From the NCBI GenBank assembly GCA_963281155.1, contig CAUJLY010000006.1, forward strand, positions 3,410,001 to 3,474,000: a stretch of 64,000 bases of DNA, given 5' to 3'. The notes beneath the pieces are model-generated. The model worked only from the letters and a program-made list of their open reading frames with translations. It was not told the origin of the DNA and made no database searches. Both the position numbers and the translations under genes were made by a program. Of this stretch, positions 12,414 to 26,010 are shown one piece after another. Every line of letters begins with the position of its first letter. The stretch's first letter is position 1. This stretch comes from Rhabditophanes sp. KR3021 (taxonomy: Eukaryota > Nematoda > Chromadorea > Rhabditida > Alloionematidae).

Positions 12414-15400
12414 TTAAGACATATTGGTCTGGAACTTCTTCAAGCTTAACTCCATACATTGTCGGTGGGCGATTCGAGTGACACCAAGTTGAGTAAATTT
12501 AGTTCTATCGAACAATAACAAATCAGCTCCTCGAATACGTGATTTTTGAAAATTATTTCCATACTCTTGCATTCTGATAGATGACAACCAATCTATTACA
12601 TCCATCACTGTCCAATTCAAAAGATCTTTGTTGCGATAGTCGTTGGCAATGTGAGGTTTGTCATCTTGGTCAGAGTCTCCATGTCCCGAATCTGGCTCAT
12701 CGTAGTCAACTGGTGGGGTACGTGCTGGTTCTTCTAAATTTTCAATACTTTGCTGTGGGTGAGCGGAAACAGCCTTTGATTCATAACTACTATACTTCTT
12801 CTTGGGAGAATCTCTAATCTTAAGGAAAATAAAAATAGATAAAAGAATAAATAAAGGAGTTAATTACATACATTATCTGCATCTGATTGAAGTTTATTGG
12901 ATGAGGGGTAAAGAGTATTTCCTTTCATATTAATCTTGTCTCTTACAGTACAATTATCTTCTATTCTTTGTGAAATCAGTGAAACGCAATTATCTTGTAA
13001 TGTATTCACATTATTGCGGATGATGTTAATTTTATTTGCACTTTCGATGTGGTTATTATCGTCGCCATTTTCGCTTGGTTCTAAGGAAGTTCTGGATGAA
13101 GTATACCTCAAAAAAATATTTTTATTAAAACAAAAGCATATCAAATACAAATAACATACCCGCTATCTTTTTTTTGAGTCAAGTTGATGCCATTTTGATT
13201 ATTAGGCAATTCCTTTTTTGCGGAATTATTTTTTGTCGTCAATTGCTTTTGACTTTCAACGTTTTCTCTAACACTTTCTCTTAAACTGCTGCATCCAGTA
13301 GAGTTTAATTTTTCTGTAGAACGACAACTATCTTCACCCTCATCATCTTCAACACAAACTTTTTGACGACGTCTGGCTAAGGCATTACGCAGATCGGAAT
13401 CAAAGTCGGGACCTTTATTAGATTTTTGTGACGTAGTATTAAGAGGTTTTGCGTCAGTTCTGTTATTGGAATTTGAGACAACAGAGTTTAACTTAACACT
13501 CGCCAAACCTGCAGATGTTATTCCTGACAATGGATTGGAAGGGCTTTTAGCCTCTGCAATCGAATCATTCTTTTTCATTGCCGCTGATTTCAGCAAATTT
13601 GGAGGGGGTGGTGGTGGAGCAGGAGGTATTACTGATGACGAGGACGTTGGCTTTGTTGAGGGGGGATTGATTTTAGGGGGTGTATTTACATGAACAGGTT
13701 GATGATTAACTGATGTGGAAGATTTTGCGGATTGATATATTAATTTGGGAATTGAATCTGTGTCATCACTGTCGAAATCATTATAATCAATTTGTGGAAT
13801 TCGAGGTGTTAACTCATCCTTAGTTTCAGCCTTTGGCGGGGGCGGTGGTGGCGTTTTGGGTCGCATTGACTGTCTGAATGGTTTTGAATACTCCGTTCCT
13901 GAACTAATAGAACTCTTACGCTCGACAGAATGATGAGTGCTACGTGTTCTTGGATGAGATAAAGTACTTGAGTCGTAAACAAATTGTTGGTGAATGTTTG
14001 GAATACTTCCATGGAAATTCGATAGACCGTTATCCTTGTAATATCCTTGGAACATTTGAGGATTCTGCTGTTGGTGTAATTGATTCTGATGCATTTGATT
14101 TAGTTGTTGTTGATGGAGCATCATTTGATGTTGTTGAGCAGCGTGATAATGTCCTTGTGGTATTTGAGGGACACCATTATTATGCATTATTTCAACTGAG
14201 CTACCATATACACCATTCACCGAACCTCTTGCTTGTTTCCTTCTTTTCATATCAGCAACAGAGTTGTATTTTTTCGCATTTGTTGTGTAGTAATCACCAC
14301 TTGTACTATTTGAGAATGAGGCGCTGTCATTAATATCATAATGATTGTTAAGCGAGGAACTCATTGCAGCAGCATTCATATTATTCCTTCTAATCATAAG
14401 ATGTTCTAATTCTGAGGCTGAAATTCGTCTTTGATTTGCTTGATTGTAATTAGGCAATTTCATAGAAGCATGTGGCATTAGGGACTGTTGAAGTTGAGCA
14501 CCTCTGGCAACAGACAAAGAAGTACTTGGGTGACGAAGGGGGGGTGGTGGCGGAGCACGATTAGGCATACCATAATGCATTGAACGCCGTAAGGTATTTT
14601 GTGATAGTGCAGCATAGTGATTATTCTGAACATTTACATCTACTGTAATTACTTTCAAAGAAATAGTATCCTCGGACGTTTGTATCATTTCAACGACATT
14701 TTCGTGAGGTGCTCTCCTCACATCGATCCCATTAATTTCCAACAAAAAGTCACCTGGTATTAAACCAGCTTTCATAGCGATTCCAGCCATGTCAACACCT
14801 TCAAAGAATTGTAAACCAGGGACCAATGGGGTGGGCTCAAAAATTTCGTCATTTTCCAAATTCTTGACACCTCTCAAAATAAAACCAAAGCCTTTGGGAC
14901 CTCTGGGAATAACGAGAATTCGAGGAATGTTCGCTTCGAATCCCAATGGAGTAGTTTTCACTTGGTCTGGAGCATATCTTTTTAGTGTTCCATATTCATT
15001 TCCATTAGAGCTGTAGATAGTCTGGGCAACACTAGCTCTGCTTGGAGATGGGCTATGAGTCATAGTCAATGATGACATGTCAGAAGCAATTGAATCTTCG
15101 CTCTGGTGCCTCACGCTTCCTACACTAGCACGTGATGATGAGTTTAAAGTTTGCATATTTTGAGAGTTGCGCAGCATACTTTCGGACTTCATACTGCTAG
15201 AGATTGATGCTTGACTTAAAGACCTTCTCCTTGGTAGTGTACTACTATTTGGAACTCGTCGTCTTGTGTTGTATTGAGGTGTATTTCGATAAGGTACAAC
15301 CGTAGCAGGATTATATTTAGTTATCACATCACAAACCTTTTGATGTCCAATTATTTGAGCAACGTGCAAAGCTGTCTGACCGTGTTTGTTTTGAACAGTC

Positions 15401-18400
15401 ACAATAGCTCCTCTAAACAATAAAATTCTTGCACATTCAGGTTGGTTATTTACCGAACAAACATGTAAAGGAGTATTTCCGTTTACATTTTGGATATTCG
15501 CATCAGCTCCATAATACAATAAATGTTCAACTTGTTTGGCGAGACCATTTTTGCAAGCTTGGTGAATTTCATGATTGCCATGCATATCTGTTATTCCAAT
15601 TTCCGATGACTCCGACAGTAACATTTCCGTGACCGAACTGTCGGAATCAGCTGTTAACATTGAGTAATACAAAGGTGTCAGACCAATTGGATCTCGATAA
15701 TTTGGCGATGCACCTAATTCAAGCATAGTCTTAACATTTGATGTTAAGGACAAAAATGCTGCTTTATGAAGACCAGTCTGTAATTGATTTAAGACATTAA
15801 TTCATACTTTATCTAATTCATTTAATTACCTGTCCTTCATTATTTCTAAAATCCAGATGTGCTCCACCACCGACTAATTGAACAATAACTTCATGATTAT
15901 CCGCTATACCAGCTGCTAATGTTAAGGGAGTTTCGCCATTCGTTTCATGAAAGTTTGGATCTAATCCTTCCGCACACATTTTCTCGATTTTTTGACTCTT
16001 TCTGACAGTAATGTAATCCATGAACTTTTTTAAATTGCCTTTTGAGTGCAATGCCTTTAGACTCTTTTCGTCAAGATTCAGCATTTTGTATACTCGTTTT
16101 TTATATATTAACTGAAATAAGAAAAAAGGGCTCAAATTAAATATAACAAGATATAGTAAGAAATAATATTATCAAGAGGGTGAGATAGTAGGTAATACTT
16201 TTAAAAATGAATGAAGAGGAAAGTGCGCAGCAAATAACGGAAGTTTTGCAGTATATTCTCTGTAATAAAGTCAATTTAGTGAAGAAGGTTGTGAAGATGT
16301 GTTTTGCTAGTCACATTTTTTGTTAAAAAGTCAAAATCCCACACATACGATTTCTATCTTTTTCAAACAGGGTGTTGTAATTTTTTATATTCTTTTATCT
16401 TTCTCACTAATGGGATGTTTTATAGTGATTATATAGTATCTAAAGCTATAAACCTTCTTAATCCGATCAAACAAACACCCGTTTGTGTTTTGAAGTTTTA
16501 AGTATTAATATGTGAAAAAAGCATTAAAAAAAGAAGTGTTTTATGGAGTTAGTTAATGTCTTAACTTGACTAAAGGTAGCAAAAAGGACTTTAGCAGAAG
16601 TTAACGTCAAAGCATTTAGGTGCAATTTGACTGGTTTTATTTTCGCAAATATGTTGGTGTGGGTCAATTGTAATAACATTTTTATACAAAGAAATGACTA
16701 GTTATTGTAAAGATATATAAACTTTCTTCATCAATTAATTCTTCAAAATAATAAATGACAAGACCTTTTGCTCAGAAATCACTAGCCAGCATGATCATGA
16801 TTTGTACTTAGAATAATAGAAGCTAGGTGTGTGTATGTTATTGATATTAAAAATCGTTTCACTTATAATAAATTTGATCAAGTAAATGAATAATGAAATG
16901 AAGATTATATTCTAAAGTACATTAAATTCTATGGAGTTAATTATATTTAATGAAGTTAATATATTTTATGGAGTTAATCATACTTTATGAAGTTAGTCAT
17001 ACTTTATGGAGTTAATCCTACTTTATGGAGTTAAAATTTTAATGATTTGATAAGAAATAATGAGAAACAAATGCTAGAAGTATATTAATGAAAAGTCAGA
17101 GAAATAAAGGAAAAACTTGTAAAATCATTACAATACCTTTTGTTAGGAGGACAAGGTTAAAGAATATATCTAGGAGGTTAAAATGCAAATTGCAGTCAAA
17201 ATTATAATTTACAAACAACAATATATGCCTCATTAAAATGTGTCAAATTTAATATATGTCATAAAGCTACGTCTAAATTCATTTATTAAAAGTTTGTGAA
17301 GTATTTATTGTGATTGTTTCAAGATAAAGAAATAGGTTTACTCTTAGTATGATTGTAAGGGTGTATGAGTGAATGTTGTGTGATTACATTTATTATAATA
17401 TGACTTACCTCAAGATAGGGAACACAGTCGTGGAACGGATAGTCTTTTATATGACGATCTTCTAACAAAAATTTTCCTGCTCTGCCGTCACAAGGAGGCA
17501 AAAATAAACCAAAATTAAAAGATTGTGGTACTGACTGAAATGATAAAAATTTTGTTTAACATCATAAAAATAAATTAGTTAATAATTAGGTATGAAGTGG
17601 ATTTTTGTTAGGAAAGAATCTAGATAATTCAGGAACTGCATTTTGCACATTGTTGTCGTTAAAAAGTGAACGATGTTGTAGTTGACAATTTTGTAAATAA
17701 AAAATGATATTTAATTTGATTGAGGCGATTGTATTGACCTCTGTTATAGTTTTTTATTATACAGACATAATCATACTTAAAGTTAATTTATACTTCTTAA
17801 TGTACATTTTACTTGCATTTCCCATCCACACAATCATGTTATGGGCAGCCAAATAATAGTGTCATGACAGTCCATTTTTTGAAATGCACTGTCAGGTTTA
17901 CAAAAATTTCATTGGCGTGTTAAAAAGATGTTCAAAAAAGATATGGCACATTCATAAAACCTGATTTCTTTTCAACAATCCAAACAATAATACACATCAT
18001 AATTAAGATGTAATAGTTACCACATATATTTGATATTGATACAAGGACGATTTAAACTTACATGTGTAATTGCTGATAATAGTTTCTGTTTAATTTCCCA
18101 AACTATATCGTCTTGATGAACCACAAGGCATTTCTGAAAATTAAATTATATGAACGCACAAGAATAAGCAGTTATAAAAGGACAATTATTGTTTCATATC
18201 AACAAGTGAGTAGAATCTTCTTTACTAAGATTTCATAAGAACAACGCGCAACAGCTATTGCTAAAATATTTATGTTTATATTTATATTTGTTAAAACAAT
18301 ATCTCAAGCTACTACTACAAAGTAAAAAGACAAAAATACAGTTCTAAAATTTCTTTTTCATTTTATTACAAATCAACAAGTGATTTGCTTCTTTCTTTGT

Positions 18401-19044
18401 ATTACTACTTTCGGGGCCAAACCTTAGACGACCACCGGTTGATAAGTCCTGAGTTTATAATTTGCGAACAAGCGGAATAATCTTTTTGGTTTTGAGGTCA
18501 CAAAAAGCAAAATATATACCTAGCCCTAACTAGCTTTTAATCCGTATCTCGGCTTTTGTGAACGGACAAATCATATAACAATCATTACAAAGTGGACGAT
18601 ATGTTTTAAAATATTGCGCAAAATAAATGAATTGTTATTTACTAAGATTAGGTAAAAGATCACTGACATGTAAATATATATTATATTTATGAATTTACTA
18701 TATTTCTGTGTTAATAACATTTAAAGTTTCAGACATCTAACTAAATGTATTTTATTACTTCTAATAACCAATTTGACAGGTTTAAAGTTGTGAAAATTAC
18801 CGATATGAAAGTATCTTTTTGTAAAGGGTTGGTATTTTTTGTTCAAAATAATCTCTTAACAATAATTCTAAACCTCTTATTTGCGATGAAATCATTTAAG
18901 AAGTGGACATGTCTCTGATATAAAAATTATTATATCATGTAAACATCATTTCTTACACCACTTTTACTTCAAATTTACCTGAAACTTTAAGTCAGGGCCG
19001 GAAATCTGAAGGTTTATGTGATCTTGTTCATCTCCGACACTCAT
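12414..19044 (-). CDS. shn-1: Shank synaptic scaffold, SH3-less
   Basis: Seven exons with consistent phases: 19044-18979, 18133-18062, 17534-17409, 16111-15830, 15777-13160, 13106-12872, 12818-12414, total 1267 residues. Order: an N-terminal Shank SPN/ubiquitin-like fold (about 20-130, with GRAGKFLLEDR and YKKRVYK), ankyrin repeats (about 140-340, GETPLTLAAG, GNTPLHVCS, GQTALHVAQ), a PDZ domain (about 468-562, loop GFGF), a long Ser/Gln/Pro-rich linker with proline clusters, and a C-terminal SAM domain (about 1199-1264, NWTVMDVIDWL). No SH3 lies between ankyrin and PDZ, as in C. elegans SHN-1 and unlike vertebrate and fly Shank. The protein links receptors and channels to actin at synapses or junctions; SAM mediates sheet-like self-assembly. 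The symbol follows the C. elegans orthologue. Introns 3, 2 and 1 are long (about 1.3, 0.5 and 0.85 kb). Confidence 0.93.
16927..17036. repeat. 19-bp tandem repeat in Shank intron 3
   Basis: Six copies of a unit close to ACTTTATGGAGTTAATCAT. The ATGGAG/ATGAAG cores start at about 16931, 16950, 16968, 16987, 17006 and 17025, a spacing of 18-19 bp. A lone related copy, TATGGAGTTAGTTAATG, lies near 16543. Copies at the right end are the most alike, as expected for a recently expanding minisatellite. Confidence 0.85.
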
Positions 19045-22000
19045 TTTTTGATGTTGAATGAATGTTTATGTACAAGTGTATATTAGTTCCAATTAAATGT
19101 TCACAAGATTAATAAAAGATTATAAGTACAATATAATGTGAATTTTTTGATCTAATCACACAAATTAAATGTGCTGAACTTCTTTTTTGACTGGTTCCAA
19201 TTTTAGTGAATTAGAAAATCTGATTTGAAACAATAAACTAGTCGATTTCAATATTTCTGTAATTAAAAATATCATTACCAATATTATTATACTGTTAGTG
19301 CACCAAAGTGCCAAGAATAACGATAAAGCAAAAATAAGATATATAATACACTCGTTTTTTGACAATAAAGATAAAAGATGTTATCTATTTTTGATGCGAA
19401 CAAGGAAAATAATAAACAAAACCAGTGTCTTGAGAGTTATTTGACGGTACAATAAAGCAGATACTTGTGGATAATGTTGATTTTATAAAAAATGAATACT
19501 TAAATATTTATAACTGTATTTTCCCAACTAATCAAATTACTAAACTACAAGACTTACAGAAATATTAATAAAATAGACACAAAACATGAGATACTTTTTT
19601 CCTAATCATTGATATTATAAAAGAAGGGATGCTTGATAAAAATGCTATTGACCTTGACAAAAAAGTTCTCAGATCATTGGCTTTTATGTTTTAAAGTTTT
19701 ATTAACAAGGTATGACGTTCATTATAGATTTAAAAGGAAAGTGTATGCGTGCCTTTGTTGGCTGTTGTTATTTATTAACAAATGAATAAACATTTTCAAA
19801 GAAGGTGGCATTAATTGGAGGTTATGGAAGGAAGAAATCAATTAATCATTTTTGACTATGATTAGCAAATTTATTCTTGACAACCAAAAAATGTAACATT
19901 GCAGGGTAAATATTGAAGCAACTAATAATCATACAGTTGCGTTTTGCATAAAGTAATAATTTATGCTTATACTAAACATTAGGCAGGAAACAAAGTAACG
20001 CTAATTAAGATTGTCTTAGCAAATGGTCTGAAAGATGATTAGACTTTTGAAACAACTAAGATACTCATTTAAACGACGTAGTCTATTTCTGATGAGCATC
20101 CTTAAGCTTTCAATAAACTATACATTATTATTGTATTGTGATGATTGCTATCAGTAAAACATGGCGAAATATATCAATATTAGGTCCTTTGGTTGCAAAA
20201 TTACGAATTAGCTTGCCGTTGAGACAATTAAGTGGTTTCAAATCATTACAGGCAGACAAATATTCTTCGTAAGATGCAAGTGGGAAAACTTTGGGATGTT
20301 ATGTCCTTAATGAAGGTTAGCGAGTATTTGTGATTTTAGCTAATTAATGCTACGTTAAGATCAGCAAATAACTCAAACAAAGAACTATTATTGTAATAAC
20401 TAAGTAAAACAAATATCTACAGGTAATTACTATATACTTATGCTATTTGGACCTAGAAACAATACAAATATTTAGAGCATCCCTAGCAAACACTTTACTA
20501 AATTTTTTAAGTTATTGCCATAAACTACAGCAAAACTAGACACAATTGTTCAAAATTACTAATTCTGAAAATGAAGGTGTTTTATAGTGATTTACAATAA
20601 CTTATAAGACATTCCGATCTATACCTTCCTTAGCAGAAGATAAAGACATAAAGGGTGTGTTTGTATAATAATAAAGTTATGGGTTACATATTACTCATCC
20701 CATGGTTTAACGCCATTTAAAATATACATTTATACCTATTCATTTGAGAATTGAAACTATTTCTGCCATATATAATGGAAAAGTTATATTTTGTATAACT
20801 TCTCTTTTTTAAAAGAAAAGGCATTAAGGGAAATTAGATAAATTAAACAAATATTTACAAGGTAATCTAAATAATGTTTCATAACAATAATGACAAATAG
20901 TTAAAACAACCTTTTTAACATTTTTTGAAAAAGCCCAAAAAAGTGAAACAAACAAAAAGATTTTTTCTTAAAAGATAAGTTGACAAGTTTGAAAAGTTTT
21001 CATTTAAATTACCTTTATTAAAGTATTTAGTTAATACTAAAAAACAGTCAAAGCGTATGATTCCCAACCAAAGTTGAAGGAAACATATTTGAAGGTGAGA
21101 TGTTACATTTAATAAAAATCGTACCTAAGCATACACGACAAATATTGTGATTAAAATGTATAATAACTGTCATAATTAGGACTAATAAATATTACATGCT
21201 TCGATAGCGTATTATGATTATCAAATTAAATTAATCCCATTTGTAATTGCAACATTTACAATAAATTATAATAAGGTTGTGAACAAATATTTTAGATATT
21301 ACTCTAACATACATGTTTTATTTGACAATTTTGTTTTTAAAAAGCAAAAAGACTTTAATTATAGCTGGTTATTTAGAGTGATTTTAGTTGAAGATAAGAA
21401 ATGGTTTCAACATGTATATTTTATGTATGTGCAGTGAAAAAATGACAATTTTATGAGTAAATTAATCTAAACTGCAAAACATCTTTTGTCACATATATCT
21501 CTAGAGATAAATTTATAGAAATGTTAATTTTATGTGAGCCTTAAAGTGATTGTAAAAATAAATAGAAAATACCGACACATGCAAATGAAATGTTTCGGCA
21601 AGTTTTGTTTGTGTTATTTATCAAAAACGATGCTTAAATCGGAGGCATGCTGATTTATTGTGTCGTAGGTAAAATAAAATACAAAAGGTGGTGTTTGATA
21701 GTGCATAAATTATCTAACTAAAAGAGCTTGATCTTATCAGAATAACTTAAAAAGGTGCAAGCTTAGATGAAAGTGGATTTAGTCAGCCTAATAAAACTTA
21801 ATTCAGAGCTTGTTATAGTTGACTATGGAAAACATGCATTTTCTCATAATTTAAATATTCACTTAATTGCTATCATAACTTGAACCATATTCAAATTGAC
21901 AGGAATAACCATGAATATTTGTTTATTCCGTTTAAACAATGATGTGAAAGTAGATAGACATTTTATTAATTTAAGATAAAAAATCAAAATGATCTACTTT

Positions 22001-23587
22001 GGTTTATCAGGTATTATTAAGTACCATTTTAAAAACACCGAAAATACAAAAAGTATCACAGAAGTACATCAAACATATAAATGTCAATTAGTAAATAATG
22101 GAATTTTACTTTTTATATCTCCCCAACACATTCAAATAGAGTACCATTACCTTCACCATTTTTAAATTAAATTAATGTTAAACCAAATTGTCAAAAAATT
22201 ACAGCTCAATAATTATGGGGGTAATTTTCCGTAGATGTCAACATTTTAAGGAATTAAGTTTGAAATATGCAAATGCTTTCGTAATTTACGGTAAAAAATG
22301 ATATAAAAATAATAGTAAAGGAAAAAATGACAGCCAGGCCTTGTATTTTATCTAAAAAATGAGATGCGTTGTCTCGTTACATGTTGTGTTAGGCTTAAGG
22401 CTAAATATAATAATCTGAACAATATCAATAAAGTTATTTATCATAAATAATTTGACACTTAAAAATATTAGTATATATTGAAGCTCGGAGTAGAAACTTT
22501 TATTTAATTGGTTTGAAGGGATCTTTAATAATAACAGGGTAAGGTAATGGATGACTAGTTAAGGATTAAGGCAGATTAATTAATATTATGGGATGGCAAT
22601 GAAAAATCAACGAAAAGATGAATAATGGATAGCAAGTTTAATTGCATCAAAGTTAAAACATGTTCATCATAAATTATTTAATTAATAAATTACAACTTTC
22701 TGCATTTCCATAAATACCTTGTTGGGATTAAACGTTTTACTCTTAGCAACCAAGCATTTAATGCTAAAATTAATCAATTTAGTTACAAAACAATGGAATT
22801 ACAAAAAACATGGTACATTTTTTATACAAATAAAGATACATAAATTCAAACCTATCTAACCTGTGTATTTTATATAAATAGATACAACTCTTCTAAATCA
22901 TGAAAATTATATCTCTTACAAATTTAAAAGGCATTAAAACTAGAATAATAAGAGATGTGTGATATTAATAAACTCATAACAAATTTTGTTCGGTGTGAAA
23001 AGTAAGCGATAGACGTGTAGTGTTTGTAAAGTATTAACTTAGCATTTGTATCCCTCCAGAGAAATTCGCGTATATAACCATTTGTTAAATGGATATTTTT
23101 TTCTATATTTTGTATACTTAAGAATGTGAGGAAGTATAGATGATTTGGATGATTCTATAAATAATGTCTATGAAAATCCATAATTTGATGTATGAAAATT
23201 TTATTATGATATCTTTTATTAAAAAATGTAATATATAGGCATTTAATGTTTACATTGTGTTTTATATAATGCTTTATTTTTTATTTAAAAAGTCATGCTA
23301 AGATGGATACAGTTTTGTTTGCCTAGAATTATTAATGTTCAAAAATTAGAAAAGAAGTATCAATTGAATGAATGTAATTTGTCGTAAAAGTTGTAAACCT
23401 AAACATAGGTATAAAAACAACTACATACTTTTTAATAACACTTTCCATTAAATCATCGAAATATCCTGTAGAGAACTAAAAAGGTACAAAGTTACTAATC
23501 GTTTATTTAGCCGTTTTCGTGATACAATTTTTTTGTGATTATCTTATTGAACGTTAATTTTCTATTCTAAACGATACATTTTTTTAG
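19045..23587. other. Long intergenic stretch upstream of Shank
   Basis: About 4.5 kb of AT-rich DNA without an ORF that I can support. A hydrophobic minus-strand ORF at 19165-19365 starts at TTG, not ATG. The part next to 19044 should include the Shank promoter or 5' UTR. I see no repeat array or RNA gene. Confidence 0.45.
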
Positions 23588-23760
23588 TAAGATATGGAGG
23601 GTCTCCGAAGTGTCATGTATGCATAAAGGAAGCTATATCTGGCCAAAACGCGTTTGGTGTTCCATCTATATGTAAATTTAGTTCTAAAGTTATTTAAAAT
23701 TAATGTTTTGTAGACTTAAATTGTGCGAAGGCTTTTGAACAGGGTCTTTTATATAAAGAA
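23588..23760 (+). other. Two possible exons resembling a degenerate nuclear-receptor zinc finger
   Basis: Segments 23588-23671 and 23714-23760 are flanked by tttttttag/gtaaat and gttttgtag/gtaaat and join in phase. They encode SPKCHVCIKEAISG, then AFGVPS, then NCAKAFEQG. This recalls the first zinc finger of nuclear receptors (C-x2-C, G-x2-F/Y-G-V-P-S, then C-x-x-F-F). However, the third cysteine is replaced and the spacing is longer, so zinc binding as in the family is doubtful. No second finger or in-phase link to the gene at 23996 was found. It could be a decayed receptor or an unrelated short exon pair. Confidence 0.3.
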
Positions 23761-23995
23761 GTAAATTAATTGAGGACTACCTAGTTAGCAAACAATTTAT
23801 AGCAATTTATAATAAAGTGGCTTAGTTTCAATTTTTATTCTGAATCGTATAAATAGACTTAATTTAATATTTAGATGATTTTATCACATAAATATTTTCA
23901 GACTATATCTGAGCTTGCACTAACAAAACATCACATCAACATTGTACAAAAAATTATGAAAATTATGTCAGTTTAAGAAATGCTTGATTGTAGGC

Positions 23996-24694
23996 ATGAG
24001 AACTACTAGTATTAGCCATAGGAGTTGCTGTAAACCTAATTTTAAAGAATTGTTTCGTCTTTGGAAATAAATATAATTCCTCATAAACAAAATATTTCAG
24101 GGCCTCAAATTCAACAAGCTCTTCCACGACTGCCATTAATTGAAATCAGATATCAACATGTCATAATGGTGAGGTCAATTATCAGCACTTTAATTTATGA
24201 TGTAATAATTGTCCTAAAGGTTTGAAGAAAATGAGAATCGATATAGGAGATGAAATCAAAACATTTTTCAAATCTTTTGCAACAGACACAGCTATTAAAC
24301 TTCATGATAGCATTAGTTTAAATTTGGATTCGTTTTCTAAGGAAGGAAATTTTGATATCGATGTATGGGATACTTATCCTAATAATAACGAATTTAATTC
24401 AATCACACCCTCATGCATCCAAAAAGTATACACGGACAATCTTTATTTTTTACTATTATGCTATTTAAGCATGTATCAGTCAAAAGAATTAGACCCGTTA
24501 GGATATTTGCACATGCATATGACTTAGAAGTGATCAATTTTGGCCACTTAAATAATAGATCAAGAGGTTTTACGATAACTGCTATCAGAGACGGTGGATA
24601 TATGATAACATATACATATTTGAATGGAAAGAATCGAAAACGGTATTTTCATAAAAGAACAACTTGGATTAAAAATCAAATGACTACCTTATGA
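23996..24694 (+). CDS. Four-exon gene of unknown function
   Basis: Exons 23996-24029, 24101-24168, 24228-24425 and 24470-24694 give 174 residues if ATG 23996 is the start; upstream exons are possible. All three junctions keep phase and use normal signals (tatttcag, a 44-nt intron ending tatttaag). The protein has an acidic middle (residues about 37-100 with FDIDVWDTYPNN) and a basic, strand-rich C-terminal half (RIFAHAYDL, NFGHLNNRSRG, TYTYLNGKNRKR). No signal peptide, membrane helix or cysteine pattern is seen. I do not recognise the family. Its coding nature rests on phase-consistent splicing and composition unlike the flanks. Confidence 0.55.
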
Positions 24695-25625
24695 GGAATT
24701 GGGATAATGATAATACATCTACTTAACAATAAGTTATATTTTTTATTGTCTGTAACATTTAATTAAAAAATTGGTTAAAATGGCATTTTTTATGGGTATT
24801 AATGAAAATGTTGAGTTTAACGGACAAAAAGTTCGGTTTTGTGAGTGTCCATGGTAGACAGATTTTACTGTATTCTAATCTTTAAAATAATTAAATGAGT
24901 AGATTAAAATAAAAATCAATTACACAAAACAGGCTCTTCTATCAATTTAAAATTACTCAATTACTTTAATTCCATTGTTCATCAAACAATATCTTAAAAG
25001 CATGATAAAAAACTATACCATAACATTAAATGAAAAGAGATAAAGATATACCTTAAGTAATACTCTAGAGCAAGTTTAAATACCTTAATTGCATAGCAAA
25101 TTTTACCAAAATGTTAAAAATAGTAGTATTATAAATTTAAATAAAGTAATTCCGCGTGAGTTCAATAAAAAAAACTAACTTAATATCAATAATTTAAAGG
25201 TGTACTTATTTAAAGGCACATTTATTATTATGTCAATGAAGTAATCTAAATGAAAGCAGTGAAACAATGAATTTGTCATCAAACACATTAATCTCAAACG
25301 ACCATGAATTTTTATGCCAACAACAGCTGAGTTATTTTTAAATCTGAAAAAAAGTACAATAAAAGTGATTTTCAAGCTGTTAGAGTTGCATAATAAGGTA
25401 TAATTAATGTATTCATTGTAATTATATTCTCAGCGATACAAATTATTTAGAGAATAGATAAAAATCAAATAAATGTCAATCAGCTATGGGTATATTTTGT
25501 CCTCAATAAAAGTAGAATAACTTTTATAATTGTAAATAATTATAAAAAATAGGAGTGGAATTGATTATTTTTTAGGTTGAAAAAGGTAAGTAATCAAAGA
25601 TAATTTATATATGGAATATTCTTAA

Positions 25626-25844
25626 CTAAACTATATAAATAGGTATTATAAATTTATCATCACTGCCAGAAAATAATGCAATGCCTCGCTCACTCTTTTC
25701 TTTAAACAATTGCCGGTATAATCGGTTCCACCGACCTTGAGTCAATCCAATAAAGATAGATACACATATAAAAGTACAGGCATCTTGTTTAGAAATCATC
25801 GGCAGGTACAAATATTTTAACCATATCTTGACTCGTATACTCAA
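25626..25844 (-). CDS. Short ORF of unknown nature
   Basis: 72 codons with one hydrophobic stretch (TFICVSIFIGLTQ) followed by a basic region and an acidic SGSDDKF motif. Codon content in the second half (GGTCGGTGGAACCGA) is richer in G and C than the flanks, as in an exon. The reading frame stays open somewhat upstream of the ATG. No domain is recognised and no exon partner was found, so this is a weak candidate. Confidence 0.2.
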   Translation of the reverse strand: MSIRVKIWLKYLYLPMISKQDACTFICVSIFIGLTQGRWNRLYRQLFKEKSERGIALFSGSDDKFIIPIYIV

Positions 25845-25947
25845 AGATACAATATCAAAAGAAATTCAACTTAATATAAAAGGGTGTATAAGATGAAGAA
25901 TACTTTTAAAATAGATATACCGTCCAATTTACCTCAAAATTGAACGA

Positions 25948-26010
25948 CTTTATTAACAAAAAAGTTATTAACAAAAGTTATTAACAAAATATATTAACAA
26001 AATATATTAA
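25948..26010. repeat. AT-rich direct repeat
   Basis: A 12-14 bp unit ending TTATTAAC or TATATTAAC recurs about five times in a row (AAAAAGTTATTAAC, AAAAGTTATTAAC, AAAATATATTAAC twice). It is a short, low-complexity tandem array of no evident function. Confidence 0.7.

Noticed and set aside
13466..13693. Gly-rich plus-strand ORF in Shank
   Set aside because: Antisense shadow of Shank proline clusters.
19165..19365. Hydrophobic 66-residue minus-strand ORF
   Set aside because: Begins at TTG without an ATG near the start; hydrophobicity is expected from T-rich DNA.
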